DNA of 64,000 nucleotides from Streptomyces sp. NBC_01463 (GCA_036227345.1 CP109468.1:4092001-4156000); one strand, 5' to 3'. Counted from the stretch's first letter, positions 38,673 to 47,621 are shown. Translations and numbers: made by a program. Notes: generated by a model from the letters alone, not told the origin.

Positions 38673-39584
38673 ATGTCCCGTACCGCAGCAGAAATTGCCA
38701 CCCAGCCCAGCTGCTGGCGACGTGCCGCCGAGGCGGGTGCGGTCTTCGACGGACTGCCGCGTCCGGGCGAGCGGGTCGCCGTGACCGGGTGCGGCACCTC
38801 CTGGTTCATGGCCATCGCCTACGCCGCGCTGCGGGAGGCGTCCGGGCAGGGCGAGACGGACGCCTACGCCTCGTCGGAGTTCCCCGCCGGGCGGGCGTAC
38901 GACCGGGTCGTGGCCATCACCCGCTCGGGCACGACCAGCGAGGTGCTGGCGCTGCTGGGCGAGCTGCGCGGGCGGACGGCCACGGTCGCGCTGACGGCCG
39001 ACCCGAAGACCCCGGTGATGGAGGCCGCCGACACGGTGGCCGTCCTGGACTGGGCGGACGAGGAGTCCGTCGTCCAGACCCGCTTCGCCACCACCGCGCT
39101 GGCCTTCCTGCGGGCCGGCCTGGAGGCGGCGGGCCCACTGCCTGCCGGGGTGAAGACGGTCGCCGAGGCCGCCGTGGACGCGGAGCTGGCGGTGACCGAG
39201 CCGCTGGACGAGGCGGTGGTCGCGGCCGAGCAGTGGACGTTCCTGGGGCGCGGCTGGACGTACGGGCTCGCGCAGGAGGCCGGGCTGAAGATGCGCGAGG
39301 CGGCGGGTGCCTGGACCGAGTCGTACCCCGCGATGGAGTACCGCCACGGCCCGATCGCCATCACCGGCCCGCACCGGGTCGCCTGGGTCTTCGGCGCCCT
39401 GCCCGAGGGGCTCGCGGGCGAGGTGGCCGCCGTCGGCGGGACGCTCGTCGCACACCGCTCCGCCGATCCGATGGCCGACCTGATCCGGGCGCAGCGGCTC
39501 GCGGTGGTCCTCGCCGAGTCCAAGGGGTACGACCCGGACCACCCGCGCAACCTCTCGCGCAGCGTGATCCTGCCGGGCGCGTAA
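38673..39584 (+). CDS. SIS-domain sugar phosphate isomerase/deaminase (AgaS/GlmS-like)
   Basis: 303 residues with two SIS folds: VTGCGTSWFMA (about 37-47) and ITRSGTTSEV (about 88-97) in the first, and the YRHGP motif (about 221-225) in the second. No glutamine amidotransferase domain, so it is not a full GlmS. AgaS-type proteins convert galactosamine-6-P to tagatose-6-P with loss of ammonia; related ones act on GlcN-6-P. ATG with RBS AAGGAG. Neighbouring kinase and deacetylase genes point to amino sugar catabolism. An upstream in-frame extension to 38,385 is not needed. Confidence 0.85.
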   Translation: MSRTAAEIATQPSCWRRAAEAGAVFDGLPRPGERVAVTGCGTSWFMAIAYAALREASGQGETDAYASSEFPAGRAYDRVVAITRSGTTSEVLALLGELRGRTATVALTADPKTPVMEAADTVAVLDWADEESVVQTRFATTALAFLRAGLEAAGPLPAGVKTVAEAAVDAELAVTEPLDEAVVAAEQWTFLGRGWTYGLAQEAGLKMREAAGAWTESYPAMEYRHGPIAITGPHRVAWVFGALPEGLAGEVAAVGGTLVAHRSADPMADLIRAQRLAVVLAESKGYDPDHPRNLSRSVILPGA

Positions 39585-39683
39585 AGGTTCCGTACCCGCC
39601 GACCGCCGGTTGCGGACGGATGTCGGCGGGTTGCGGCCGTGTTGCGCCCCCGACTTTTGTATGGATGCGCAACAAACAGCGAT

Positions 39684-39699
39684 AGTGGACTAGACCTTT
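39684..39699. promoter_or_regulatory. DasR-like (dre) site upstream of nagK
   Basis: AGTGGACTAGACCTTT matches 12 of 16 positions of the dre consensus, including the central CTAGACC. It lies 29 bp upstream of the nagK GTG. A dre controlling nagKA is established in S. coelicolor. Confidence 0.75.
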
Positions 39700-39727
39700 T
39701 GGGGTTCGTCGGGCGAAACTGTTTCCC

Positions 39728-40657
39728 GTGAAACACGTCATCGCCCTCGATGTGGGCGGCACCGGAATGAAGGCCGCACTGGTCGGGGCCGACGGCACCC
39801 TGCTCCACGAGGCACGGCGCGCCACCGGCAGGGAGCGCGGTCCCGACGCCGTCGTGGAGTCGGTCCTCGCCTTCGCCGCGGATCTGCGCGCGCACGGCGA
39901 GGAGCACCTCGGCGAGAGCGCCCTCGCGGCCGGTGTCGCCGTGCCCGGCATCGTCGACGCCGAGAACGGGATCGCGGTCAACGCCGTGAACCTCGGCTGG
40001 CGCGACGTACCCATGCGGCGGCTGCTGGGCGAACGGATCGGCGTACCCGTCGCCCTCGGCCACGACGTCAGGACCGGCGGGCTCGCCGAGGGCCGGATCG
40101 GCGCGGGCAGGGGCGCCGACCGTTTCTTCTTCGTGCCGCTGGGCACCGGCATCGCCGGCGCCATCGGCATCGCGGGCCGCATCGAGTCCGGTGCCCACGG
40201 CTACGCGGGCGAGATCGGCCACATCGTGGTCCGGCCGGACGGCCCGGACTGCAACTGCGGCCAGCGCGGCTGTCTGGAGACCCTGGCCTCCGCGGCCGCC
40301 GTCAGCCGCGCCTGGGCCGCCGCGTCCGGCGACGCGAAGGCCGACGCCGCGGACTGCGCCAAGGCCGTCGAATCGGGCGACCCGAAGGCCGTCGAGGTGT
40401 GGCGCGACGCGGTCGACGCCCTCTCCGCCGGACTCGTCACCGCGCTCACCCTGCTGGACCCCCGCACGATCATCATCGGTGGCGGTCTCGCCGAGGCGGG
40501 GGAAACCTTGTTCACACCACTCCGTGCGGCCGTCGAGGAACGCGTCACGTTCCAGAAGCTGCCCCACATCGTCCCGGCGGCCCTCGGGGACACCGCCGGA
40601 TGCCTGGGCGCAGGGCTGCTCGCCTGGGATCTTCTCTCCACGGAGGTATCCGCCTGA
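39728..40657 (+). CDS. nagK: ROK-family N-acetylhexosamine kinase
   Basis: 309 residues. The ATP-binding LDVGGTGMKAAL near the N-terminus and the ROK zinc motif CNCGQRGCLE (about 177-186), preceded by GEIGH, are clear. It phosphorylates N-acetylglucosamine (or N-acetylgalactosamine) at C6 using ATP in the cytoplasm. GTG start. Its stop overlaps the nagA start (ATGA), so kinase and deacetylase are made together. A dre site upstream suggests DasR control. Confidence 0.9.
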   Translation: MKHVIALDVGGTGMKAALVGADGTLLHEARRATGRERGPDAVVESVLAFAADLRAHGEEHLGESALAAGVAVPGIVDAENGIAVNAVNLGWRDVPMRRLLGERIGVPVALGHDVRTGGLAEGRIGAGRGADRFFFVPLGTGIAGAIGIAGRIESGAHGYAGEIGHIVVRPDGPDCNCGQRGCLETLASAAAVSRAWAAASGDAKADAADCAKAVESGDPKAVEVWRDAVDALSAGLVTALTLLDPRTIIIGGGLAEAGETLFTPLRAAVEERVTFQKLPHIVPAALGDTAGCLGAGLLAWDLLSTEVSA

Positions 40658-41814
40658 TGGCCGGACGCGCAGAAAGCACCGTTCTCGCAGGTGCCCGGGT
40701 GGTACTCCCCACCGGCACCGTCGAGAACGGCCGGGTGATCGTCGAGGGCACCCGCATCGCCGGCAGTTCGGCACAGGACGCCCCGGTCGTCGACCTCTCC
40801 GGTCACTGGGTCGTGCCCGGCTTCGTGGACATGCACAACCACGGCGGCGGTGGCGGCTCCTTCACCTCCGGCACCGTGGAGGACGTCCTCACCGGCGTCC
40901 GTACCCACCGCGAGCACGGCACCACCACCCTGGTCGCCTCCACCGTCACCGGCGAGATGGACTTCCTCGCCGAACGGGCCGGCATCCTCTCCGAGCTCGT
41001 CGAGCAGGGCGACCTCGCCGGAATCCACTTCGAGGGCCCCTTCATCTCGCCGTGCCGCAAGGGCGCCCACAGCGAGGAGCTGCTGCGCCACCCGGACCCG
41101 GCCGAGGTCCGCAAGCTGATGGACGCCGCCCGCGGCACCGCGAAGATGTTCACCCTCGCCACCGAACTTCCCGGCGGCATCGAGTCCGTACGGCTGCTCG
41201 CCGAGCACGGTGTCATCGCAGCCATCGGCCACACCGACGCCACGTACGAGCAGACCGTCGAGGCGATCGACGCGGGTGCCACCGTCGCCACGCACCTCTA
41301 CAACGCGATGCCGGCCCTCGGCCACCGCGCGCCCGGCCCGATCGCCGCCCTCCTGGAGGACGAGCGGATCACGGTCGAGCTGATCAACGACGGCACGCAT
41401 CTGCACCCGGCCGCCCTGGAACTGGCCTACCACCACGCCGGCGCCCACCGCGTCGCGCTGATCACCGACGCCATGGACGCGGCCGGCTTCGGCGACGGGG
41501 AGTACCAGCTGGGCCCGCTCGCCGTCGAGGTCAGGGACGGCGTCGCCCGGCTCGTCGAGGGCGGCTCCATCGCGGGCTCCACCCTCACCCTGGACACCGC
41601 CTTCCACCGGGCCGTCACCATCGACCGCATCCCGGTCGGCGACGTGGTGCAGTCGATCTCCGCCAACCCGGCACGGCTCCTCGGCGTGTACGACCGGGTC
41701 GGCTCGCTGGAGCCCGGCAAGGACGCCGACCTCGTCGTCCTGGACGAGGAGTTCCGGCTCAGGGGCGTCATGCGCAAGGGCGAGTGGATCATCCGGCCGC
41801 AGACCGGCCGATGA
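40657..41814 (+). CDS. nagA: N-acetylhexosamine-6-phosphate deacetylase
   Basis: 385 residues, amidohydrolase fold. VDMHNHGGGGGSF carries the metal-binding HxH; HFEGPF, IGHTDA, HLYNAM and ITDAMDAAG follow in the usual NagA order. It removes acetate from GlcNAc-6-P (or GalNAc-6-P) to give the amino sugar phosphate, the natural inducer of DasR. Coupled to nagK by the ATGA overlap. A hairpin about 45 bp downstream ends the unit. Confidence 0.93.
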   Translation: MAGRAESTVLAGARVVLPTGTVENGRVIVEGTRIAGSSAQDAPVVDLSGHWVVPGFVDMHNHGGGGGSFTSGTVEDVLTGVRTHREHGTTTLVASTVTGEMDFLAERAGILSELVEQGDLAGIHFEGPFISPCRKGAHSEELLRHPDPAEVRKLMDAARGTAKMFTLATELPGGIESVRLLAEHGVIAAIGHTDATYEQTVEAIDAGATVATHLYNAMPALGHRAPGPIAALLEDERITVELINDGTHLHPAALELAYHHAGAHRVALITDAMDAAGFGDGEYQLGPLAVEVRDGVARLVEGGSIAGSTLTLDTAFHRAVTIDRIPVGDVVQSISANPARLLGVYDRVGSLEPGKDADLVVLDEEFRLRGVMRKGEWIIRPQTGR

Positions 41815-41859
41815 CCGCGCCGGCCCGCCGATGACCGCGGCCGGGCTACGTAACGAAGA

Positions 41860-41898
41860 GACGGCGGTTGGCCCGGAGGTCTGGGCCGACCGTCGCCC
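41860..41898 (+). terminator. Hairpin terminator after nagA
   Basis: GGTTGGCCC (41,866-41,874) pairs with GGGCCGACC (41,883-41,891) with partial pairing below it, followed by CCCTTTTG. The rest of the 171-bp gap holds the PfkB promoter region. Confidence 0.65.
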
Positions 41899-41985
41899 TT
41901 TTGACATGATCGCCAGGGAAACAGACGGGGAAAGCGCGTTCTGGCAAGGGATCCGCGCTCCACACGGATCGAGGGGGCGGCCGAG

Positions 41986-42930
41986 GTGATCCTCACGGTC
42001 ACGCTGAACACGGCACTCGACCTGACGTACGGCGTCCCGGCACTCGTCCCGCACTCCAGCCACCGGGTCACCGACCTCTCCGAGCGCCCCGGCGGCAAGG
42101 GCGTCAACGTCGCCCGGGTGCTGGCCGCCCTCGGCCACGAGAGCGTCGTCACCGGCTTCGCCGGAGGCGCCACCGGAGCCGTCCTGCGCGCGCTGCTCGC
42201 CGCCCTCCCGGCCGGCCCCGCGACCGTCACCGACGCGCTCGTCCCCGTGTCCGGCGACACCCGCCGCACCCTGGCCGTCGTCGACCGGGCCACCGGCGAC
42301 ACCACCCAGTTCAACGAACCCGGACCGCACGTCACCGCCGACGAGTGGACCGCCTTCCTCGCCTCGTACGGGAACCTGCTCGCCACGGCCGACGCGGTCG
42401 CCCTGTGCGGCAGCCTGCCGCCCGGCATCCACGTCGGCGCCTACGCCGAACTGGTCCGCCTCGCCCGCGCCGCCGGTGTCCCCGTCCTGCTCGACACCAG
42501 CGGCGAGCCGCTGCGCCGCGGCATCGCCGCCCGCCCCGACCTGATCAAGCCGAACGCCGGTGAGCTGGCCCAGCTCACCGGCTCCCGCGACCCCCTGCGG
42601 GCCACCCGCGACGCCCGCCGCCGCGGCGCCCACGGGGTGATCGCCTCCCTGGGGCCCGACGGCATGCTGGCGGTCGCCTCCGGCGGCAGCTGGCAGGCGT
42701 CCCCGCCCGCGCCCGTGAAGGGCAACCCGACCGGGGCAGGCGACTCCGCGGTGGCCGGACTGCTGTCCGGACTCGTGGAGGGCCTGGACTGGCCGGACCG
42801 GCTGCGACGGGCGGTGGCACTGTCGACGGCGACCGTGCTCTCCCCCACGGCCGGTGAGTTCGACCGTGCGGCGTACGAGGAACTGCTGCCGCGCGTCCGT
42901 ATCGAGGAACACGCACCCGGAGCGGCCTGA
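41986..42930 (+). CDS. PfkB-family kinase (tagatose-6-P / fructose-1-P kinase type)
   Basis: 314 residues. N-terminal VTLNTALD typical of 1-phosphofructokinase and LacC, substrate loop GGKGVNVARVL (about 36-46), KPNAGEL, and the C-terminal GAGDS motif with the catalytic Asp. It phosphorylates a hexose monophosphate at C1 (fructose-1-P or tagatose-6-P kinase activity cannot be told apart by sequence here). GTG start. The next gene is a class II ketose-bisphosphate aldolase, so the two probably act in sequence. Confidence 0.88.
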   Translation: MILTVTLNTALDLTYGVPALVPHSSHRVTDLSERPGGKGVNVARVLAALGHESVVTGFAGGATGAVLRALLAALPAGPATVTDALVPVSGDTRRTLAVVDRATGDTTQFNEPGPHVTADEWTAFLASYGNLLATADAVALCGSLPPGIHVGAYAELVRLARAAGVPVLLDTSGEPLRRGIAARPDLIKPNAGELAQLTGSRDPLRATRDARRRGAHGVIASLGPDGMLAVASGGSWQASPPAPVKGNPTGAGDSAVAGLLSGLVEGLDWPDRLRRAVALSTATVLSPTAGEFDRAAYEELLPRVRIEEHAPGAA

Positions 42931-42986
42931 GCGCCGCTCCCCCACCGGGTCCTCCCACGGGCCCGAGGAATCGACAGAGGTCCGCA

Positions 42987-43838
42987 ATGCCGCTCGTCAC
43001 CACCGGTGAACTCGTCTCCGCCGCACAGGCCCGGGGACGCGGAATCGCCGCCTTCAACGTCATCACGCTGGAGCACGCGGAGGCCATCGCCACCGGTGCG
43101 GAGCGCGCCGGGGCCCCCGCCATCCTGCAGATCTCCGAGAACGCCGTGAAGTTCCACGGCGGCCGGCTCGGCCCCGTCGCGGCGGCCGCCGCAGCCGTCG
43201 CCCGCTCCTCCACCGCCCCGCTCGCCCTCCACCTCGACCACGTCGAGTCCGTGGAACTGCTCCACCAGGCGCACGACGAGGGCTTCGGCTCGGTGATGTT
43301 CGACGCCTCCAAGCTGGGCTACGAGGAGAACGTGCGGGCCACCGCCGCCGCGGTCGCCTGGGGCCACGGGCGTGGCATCTGGATCGAGGCCGAGCTCGGC
43401 AAGGTCGGCGGCAAGGAGGGCGAGGCCCCGCTCGACGCCCACGCCCCCGGCGTCCGCACCGACCCGGCCGAGGCCGCCGCGTACGTCGCCGCCACCGGCG
43501 TCGACGCGCTCGCCGTCGCCGTCGGCTCCTCGCACGCCATGACCGAGCGCACCGCCGCCCTGGACCACGGGCTGATCGGCCGGCTGCGCGACGCCGTTCC
43601 CGTCCCGCTGGTGCTGCACGGCTCCAGCGGCGTCCCGGACGAGGAGATCCGCCGGGCGGTCACGGCCTCCGGCATGGTCAAGATCAACGTGGGCACGGCG
43701 CTGAACACCGCGTTCACCGGAGCCGTCCGCGCCCACCTGGCCGAGCACACCGCGGGCGTGGACCCGCGCAAGTACATCGCCCCGGGCCGCGAGGCGATGG
43801 CCGCGACGGTGGCCGGCTTCCTCGCCCTGATGGGCTGA
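42987..43838 (+). CDS. Class II ketose-1,6-bisphosphate aldolase (KbaY/GatY-like)
   Basis: 283 residues, zinc-dependent aldolase of the KbaY/GatY/FbaA family. HLDHVES carries the catalytic Asp and a zinc His; IEAELGKVGGKEG, LHGSSGVPDEEI and MVKINVGTALN complete the active site. It splits tagatose- or fructose-1,6-bisphosphate to triose phosphates. The short length and position after a PfkB kinase fit the tagatose branch of amino sugar catabolism. It ends in a perfect 12-bp hairpin. Confidence 0.88.
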   Translation: MPLVTTGELVSAAQARGRGIAAFNVITLEHAEAIATGAERAGAPAILQISENAVKFHGGRLGPVAAAAAAVARSSTAPLALHLDHVESVELLHQAHDEGFGSVMFDASKLGYEENVRATAAAVAWGHGRGIWIEAELGKVGGKEGEAPLDAHAPGVRTDPAEAAAYVAATGVDALAVAVGSSHAMTERTAALDHGLIGRLRDAVPVPLVLHGSSGVPDEEIRRAVTASGMVKINVGTALNTAFTGAVRAHLAEHTAGVDPRKYIAPGREAMAATVAGFLALMG

Positions 43839-43852
43839 GCGTCCGGGACGCC

Positions 43853-43888
43853 GACGGCCCCCTCACCGAGAATGGCGAGGGGGCCGTC
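43853..43888. terminator. Bidirectional terminator
   Basis: GACGGCCCCCTC (43,853-43,864) is perfectly complementary to GAGGGGGCCGTC (43,877-43,888). It lies between the convergent aldolase and CBM35-like genes and can serve both. Confidence 0.85.
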
Positions 43889-43908
43889 GTGCGTACGGGC
43901 GGGGCGGG

Positions 43909-44904
43909 TCAGCGCGTCTGGTGACCGGCCTTCAGCGACAGCTGGTCCAGATTGGCGTCGCACTGGTCGCCGTCGTTGCAGGAGATCATCAGGGTGTTCG
44001 GGCCCTTGGTGAGGTTGACGTAGGCGTACGTCGTCGTCCACCCCTTCTCCAGATCGCCCTCGGGGGCGTTGGCGAAGTTCTTCATGTTGATGGAGCGCGG
44101 GTCCTCGGAGTTCACCGTCAGGGACGTCTTGGCGTCCTTGCCCGGCACGCCGTACGTCACGAACAGCGTGTACTCGCCGGCCTGCGGCACCTCGACCGAC
44201 CAGGTCGCCGACCTGCCGACCGCGTTGAGGTTGATGTACTGCCCGTTGTTGCTCTTGGCGCCCTTGACGGTGTTGTCGAGCCCCGCGTCACCGCCGAGCT
44301 TCAGCGAGGCCGCGTCCTGCTTCGGGAGCTCGACGGGAGCCTCGGAGCTGGCGCTCTGCTCGGGCTTCGGGGACTCCTCGACCTGTCCGGCCGCGCCGGA
44401 GGAGGTCGCGGCGTCGTCCTTCTTCTCGCCCTTGTCGCCGTCGCCCGTCATCAGCGCGGCACCGATGCCGATGAGCACGACCGCGACCACCGCGACCGCA
44501 CCGATCAGCAGGCCCTTGGTGTTGGGTCCGCCCTTGCCGGGGCCGCCGCCACTGCCGCGGCCGCCCTGGTGCGGCACCTGCGCGGTGGGGGCGCCACCGG
44601 GGTGCGTCTCCGGGGCCGCGTACTGCGCGTTCGGCTGGCCGTACTGCTGGTTCGGCTGGCCGTAGGGCGCCTGCGGCTGCCCGTACGCCTGCTGCTGCGG
44701 CACCTGCTGGCCGTACTGGCGCTCGCCGACGGTCCGCACCTGGTTGTACGAGGTCCGCGGCACGCCCGGCTGCGCGGCGGGACCCGGGTAGCCGTAGCCG
44801 CCCTGACCACCCGGCGGCTGTGCGCCGGCTGCCCGCCCGTCCTCGTAGAGGTAGCCGAACGGATCGTCGTCCTCGGGTGTGCTCGCGCCGTTGTTCCCGG
44901 CCAT
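43909..44904 (-). CDS. Membrane protein with extracellular CBM35-like domain
   Basis: 331 residues from the ATG that has GAGGAG upstream (an ATG seven codons earlier lacks one). The first 125 residues are a cytoplasmic low-complexity region rich in Gln, Tyr, Gly and Pro, with YGQPN repeats. One membrane span (about 130-153) follows, then a Ser/Glu/Lys linker. The C-terminal about 130 residues resemble family 35 carbohydrate-binding modules: AGEYTLFVTYG, SINMKNF, LTKGPNTLMIS and NLDQLSL. It could bind a cell-wall or extracellular glycan. Co-directional with cdgB upstream. Confidence 0.75.
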   Translation of the reverse strand: MAGNNGASTPEDDDPFGYLYEDGRAAGAQPPGGQGGYGYPGPAAQPGVPRTSYNQVRTVGERQYGQQVPQQQAYGQPQAPYGQPNQQYGQPNAQYAAPETHPGGAPTAQVPHQGGRGSGGGPGKGGPNTKGLLIGAVAVVAVVLIGIGAALMTGDGDKGEKKDDAATSSGAAGQVEESPKPEQSASSEAPVELPKQDAASLKLGGDAGLDNTVKGAKSNNGQYINLNAVGRSATWSVEVPQAGEYTLFVTYGVPGKDAKTSLTVNSEDPRSINMKNFANAPEGDLEKGWTTTYAYVNLTKGPNTLMISCNDGDQCDANLDQLSLKAGHQTR

Positions 44905-45068
44905 CCCTGGGTCACTCCTCACCATGTCGCCAGCCGTCGCCGTATGCAGTCAGCCGTCGCCGACCGGCCGAGCCTACCCCGAACGGCCGTCACCAAGAAT
45001 TGCCGGAGGTGCGGCGGGAACCGGGGTGGGGTACACGCGGAACCCGCGGTGCGAAGCGCCGGCGAACG

Positions 45069-46718
45069 TCAGCCGGCCCTGCGGTGAACCTTCGACCGGG
45101 ACCGCTTCTCGACGTACATCCGCTGGTCGGCGGAGCGCAGCACCTCTTCGGCGGTCATCCCGCAGGCGGCCCAGCCGATGCCGAAACTCGCCCCGACCCG
45201 CACCGCCCGGCCGTCGACCCGAATGGGCGGAATGATGGCGTTACGCAGGCGTACGGCCAGGTCCGCGGCGTCCGCCGCCCCGAGCCCGTCCGCGAGAACG
45301 ACGAATTCGTCACCCCCGAGCCGGGCGACGGTGTCCCCGTCGCGGACACACGTGGTGAGCCGCCGGGCCACCTCGATGAGAACCGCGTCACCCGTGTGGT
45401 GGCCGAACCGGTCGTTGATCGACTTGAAGCCGTCGAGATCGCAGAAGAGGACCGCGAGCCCCTTCGACCCGTCGTCGCCCGACGTGTCGGGTGCGACGGA
45501 ATGCACATGGTGGTCGTACGGGGCGACGCTCCGCCCGGCGTCGAACGCCTCGGAGGGGAAGCCGTGCACACGGGCCTCGTCGATATCGCCGTACGCCGCG
45601 TCGAGCGCCTCGACGTCCGTGGACGCCACCGAGTGCGGACGCTCGCACAGCCGGGCGCCGAGCCGGGCCCGCAGCTCCGCACTGTTGGGCAGCCCGGTCA
45701 GGGCGTCGTGCGAGGCGCGGTGCGCGAGGTTCAGCTCGTGGCGCTTGCGCTCCTCTATGTCCTCGACGTGCGTCAGCAGGAAGCGCGGCCCGTCCGCGGT
45801 GTCCGCGACGACGGAGTTGCGCAGCGAGACCCAGAGACAGCTGCCGTCCCTGCGGCCCAGCCGCAGCTCGGCGCGGCCGCCCTCGGCGGAGGTCCTGAGC
45901 AGGGTGCCGATGTCCTCGGGGTGGACCAGGTCGGCGAAGGAGTAGCGGCGCAGCACCGAGGCGGGGCGGCCCAGCAGGCGGCACAGGGCGTCGTTGGTGC
46001 GCAGCAGCCGGCCGTGCTGGTCGCCGCCCAGCTCGGCGATGGCCATGCCGCTGGGGGCGTACTCGAAGGCCTGGCGGAAGGATTCCTCACTGGCCCGCAG
46101 CGCCTGCTGCTCGCGCTCCAGGCGGACCAGGGCGCGCTGCATGTTTGCCCGGAGCCTGGCGTTACTGATCGCAATGGCCGACTGGGACGCGTACATCTGG
46201 AGCGCCTCGCGGCCCCAGGCACCGGGCCGGCGGCCGTTGCGGGGGCGGTCGACGGATATGACGCCGAGGAGATCGAGGCCGCCGCCCGAGGCGTACATCG
46301 GTGCGTAGAGCCGGTCCTGCGGGTGCCACTCGTCCTCGAAGCGGGGTTCGGGGCCCTCGGTGTGCCACTGCGGGACGTCGTCGTCGAGGAGGACCCATCC
46401 GTCGGTGTGGGGTATGAAACGGAGCTCGTCCCATATCTCGCCCATGCCCAGCCGGCGCTCCCAGGATTCGCGGGAGCCGACGCGGCCGGTGATCAGGGCC
46501 TCGGCGGCGCTGTTGCCGGCGAAGGCGGCGACGACGAGGTCACCGTCGGGGCGGACGAGGTTGACGCAGGCAAGCTCGTAGCCGAGACCGGCGACGATTC
46601 CGTCGGCGACGGTCTGCAGTGTGTCGGCCAGGCTCCGCGCCGTGTTGAGATCGGCCACGGCCTGATGCAGCTGCCGCATCGTCGCAAGACGGACGTACGG
46701 CTCCGACTCGGCCTCCAT
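45069..46718 (-). CDS. cdgB: Diguanylate cyclase CdgB (GAF-PAS-GGDEF)
   Basis: 549 residues from the ATG with RBS GGGGAG; an ATG 14 codons upstream lacks one. GAF about 20-190, PAS/PAC about 200-330, GGDEF from about 340. The active site GGDEF is intact, and an RDGD inhibitory I-site stands five residues before it, so product feedback is likely. About 65 extra residues lie between the start of the GGDEF domain and the LFCDLDGFK strand. Makes c-di-GMP from two GTP; in Streptomyces c-di-GMP holds BldD as a dimer and blocks sporulation. The domain order is that of S. coelicolor CdgB, itself a BldD target; a BldD-like box lies upstream. The 44,905-45,068 gap holds no gene. Confidence 0.92.
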   Translation of the reverse strand: MEAESEPYVRLATMRQLHQAVADLNTARSLADTLQTVADGIVAGLGYELACVNLVRPDGDLVVAAFAGNSAAEALITGRVGSRESWERRLGMGEIWDELRFIPHTDGWVLLDDDVPQWHTEGPEPRFEDEWHPQDRLYAPMYASGGGLDLLGVISVDRPRNGRRPGAWGREALQMYASQSAIAISNARLRANMQRALVRLEREQQALRASEESFRQAFEYAPSGMAIAELGGDQHGRLLRTNDALCRLLGRPASVLRRYSFADLVHPEDIGTLLRTSAEGGRAELRLGRRDGSCLWVSLRNSVVADTADGPRFLLTHVEDIEERKRHELNLAHRASHDALTGLPNSAELRARLGARLCERPHSVASTDVEALDAAYGDIDEARVHGFPSEAFDAGRSVAPYDHHVHSVAPDTSGDDGSKGLAVLFCDLDGFKSINDRFGHHTGDAVLIEVARRLTTCVRDGDTVARLGGDEFVVLADGLGAADAADLAVRLRNAIIPPIRVDGRAVRVGASFGIGWAACGMTAEEVLRSADQRMYVEKRSRSKVHRRAG

Positions 46719-46825
46719 CGCTCGCACTCCCCGAGACCTCGACAGCACTCCAGATTTCATATCGACGTACCTGACGTACTTACTGCAGTGTCACGGCCAC
46801 TGAATCACAGTGAGCTGTGCACCCG

Positions 46826-46838
46826 GTACACAGGGTCA
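46826..46838. promoter_or_regulatory. BldD-like box in the cdgB upstream region
   Basis: GTACACAGGGTCA matches 8 of the 9 fixed positions of the BldD consensus as I recall it (TNACNC[A/T]GNGTNA); only the first T differs. It lies about 110 bp upstream of the cdgB start. Confidence 0.5.
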
Positions 46839-46853
46839 ACAAATATTGCGCTC

Positions 46854-46869
46854 TGTGACTCAAGTCACA
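46854..46869. promoter_or_regulatory. Crp-like palindrome between cdgB and flavin reductase gene
   Basis: TGTGACTCAAGTCACA is a 16-bp palindrome with perfect 7-bp arms. It fits the TGTGA-N6-TCACA site of CRP proteins and the Streptomyces Crp motif GTG-N6-GNCAC exactly. It stands in a 315-bp divergent region, about 135 bp from the cdgB start and 165 bp from the flavin reductase start. Confidence 0.65.
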
Positions 46870-47033
46870 ACAGATGGTGAAGGGTCCCGGTCTCGCCCCC
46901 AAGTGGTCCGTCCTTTTCTTGAACGCAAAAACGCAAATCCTCCGGCGGACCCGCCCGGGACGGCAGGTCCTAGGACCTGGCTGGTCCCCTGGCCCGATGC
47001 GGGGCCCCACCGTACGCGGCTAGCGTTCCCGGT

Positions 47034-47597
47034 GTGTTGCAGACGAAGCCCCCAGTCCCGCGTACCGAGCCCGTCCCCCATGCTGAGGGGGTGAGCAACG
47101 ACGAGTTCCGCGGCGCCCTTGCCCGGCTGGCAGCCGGAGTGGTGCTGATCACCGCCCAGGAGCCGCCGCTCGACGAGCACGGCCGCGGCGAGGACGTCGG
47201 CATGACGGCGACCGCCTTCATGTCGGTGTCGCTCGACCCGCCCCTGGTCATGGTGAGCCTGCGCAACGACTCCCGGATGGACGACCTGCTGGCGGAACAG
47301 CCGCTGTGGGCCGTGTCCGTACTGTCGGAGAGCCAGCGGCACATCGCGGGACGGTTCGCCATGAAGGGCCGGATCAGCGACCGGCTGCTCTTCGAGGACA
47401 TCCCCTATGTACGGGGAGAGGTGACCGGCGCACCGCTGGTCGGGGGCGCGCTCGCGACACTGGAGTGCCGCACCGAGCAGCGGATCGTGGCGGGTGACCA
47501 CACGCTGGTGATCGGCCGGGTGCTCGGCGCGCAGCTGCCGAGCGGCGACGGCGGGCCGCTGGCCTACTTCCGCGGGCGCTACCGGCAGCTGGGCTGA
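47034..47597 (+). CDS. Flavin reductase-like FMN-binding protein
   Basis: 187 residues. The core matches the flavin reductase (HpaC/ActVB-like) domain: FRGALARLAAGVVLITA near the N-terminus, GMTATAFMSVSLDPPLVMVSL (FMN binding) and GDHTLVIGRV near the C-terminus. It likely reduces or binds FMN with NAD(P)H, as the small partner of a monooxygenase or as a general reductase; no partner gene is next to it. A -10-like TAGCGT (47,021-47,026) is 7 bp before the GTG, and no RBS is seen, so the mRNA may be leaderless. Confidence 0.85.
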   Translation: MLQTKPPVPRTEPVPHAEGVSNDEFRGALARLAAGVVLITAQEPPLDEHGRGEDVGMTATAFMSVSLDPPLVMVSLRNDSRMDDLLAEQPLWAVSVLSESQRHIAGRFAMKGRISDRLLFEDIPYVRGEVTGAPLVGGALATLECRTEQRIVAGDHTLVIGRVLGAQLPSGDGGPLAYFRGRYRQLG

Positions 47598-47621
47598 ACC
47601 GGACCGGCCGCGGGCCGCCCG

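Noticed and set aside
40191..41834. Overlapping long frames on both strands of the nagK-nagA region
   Set aside because: The ROK kinase and deacetylase explain the DNA. The others are Arg/Pro-rich shadows.
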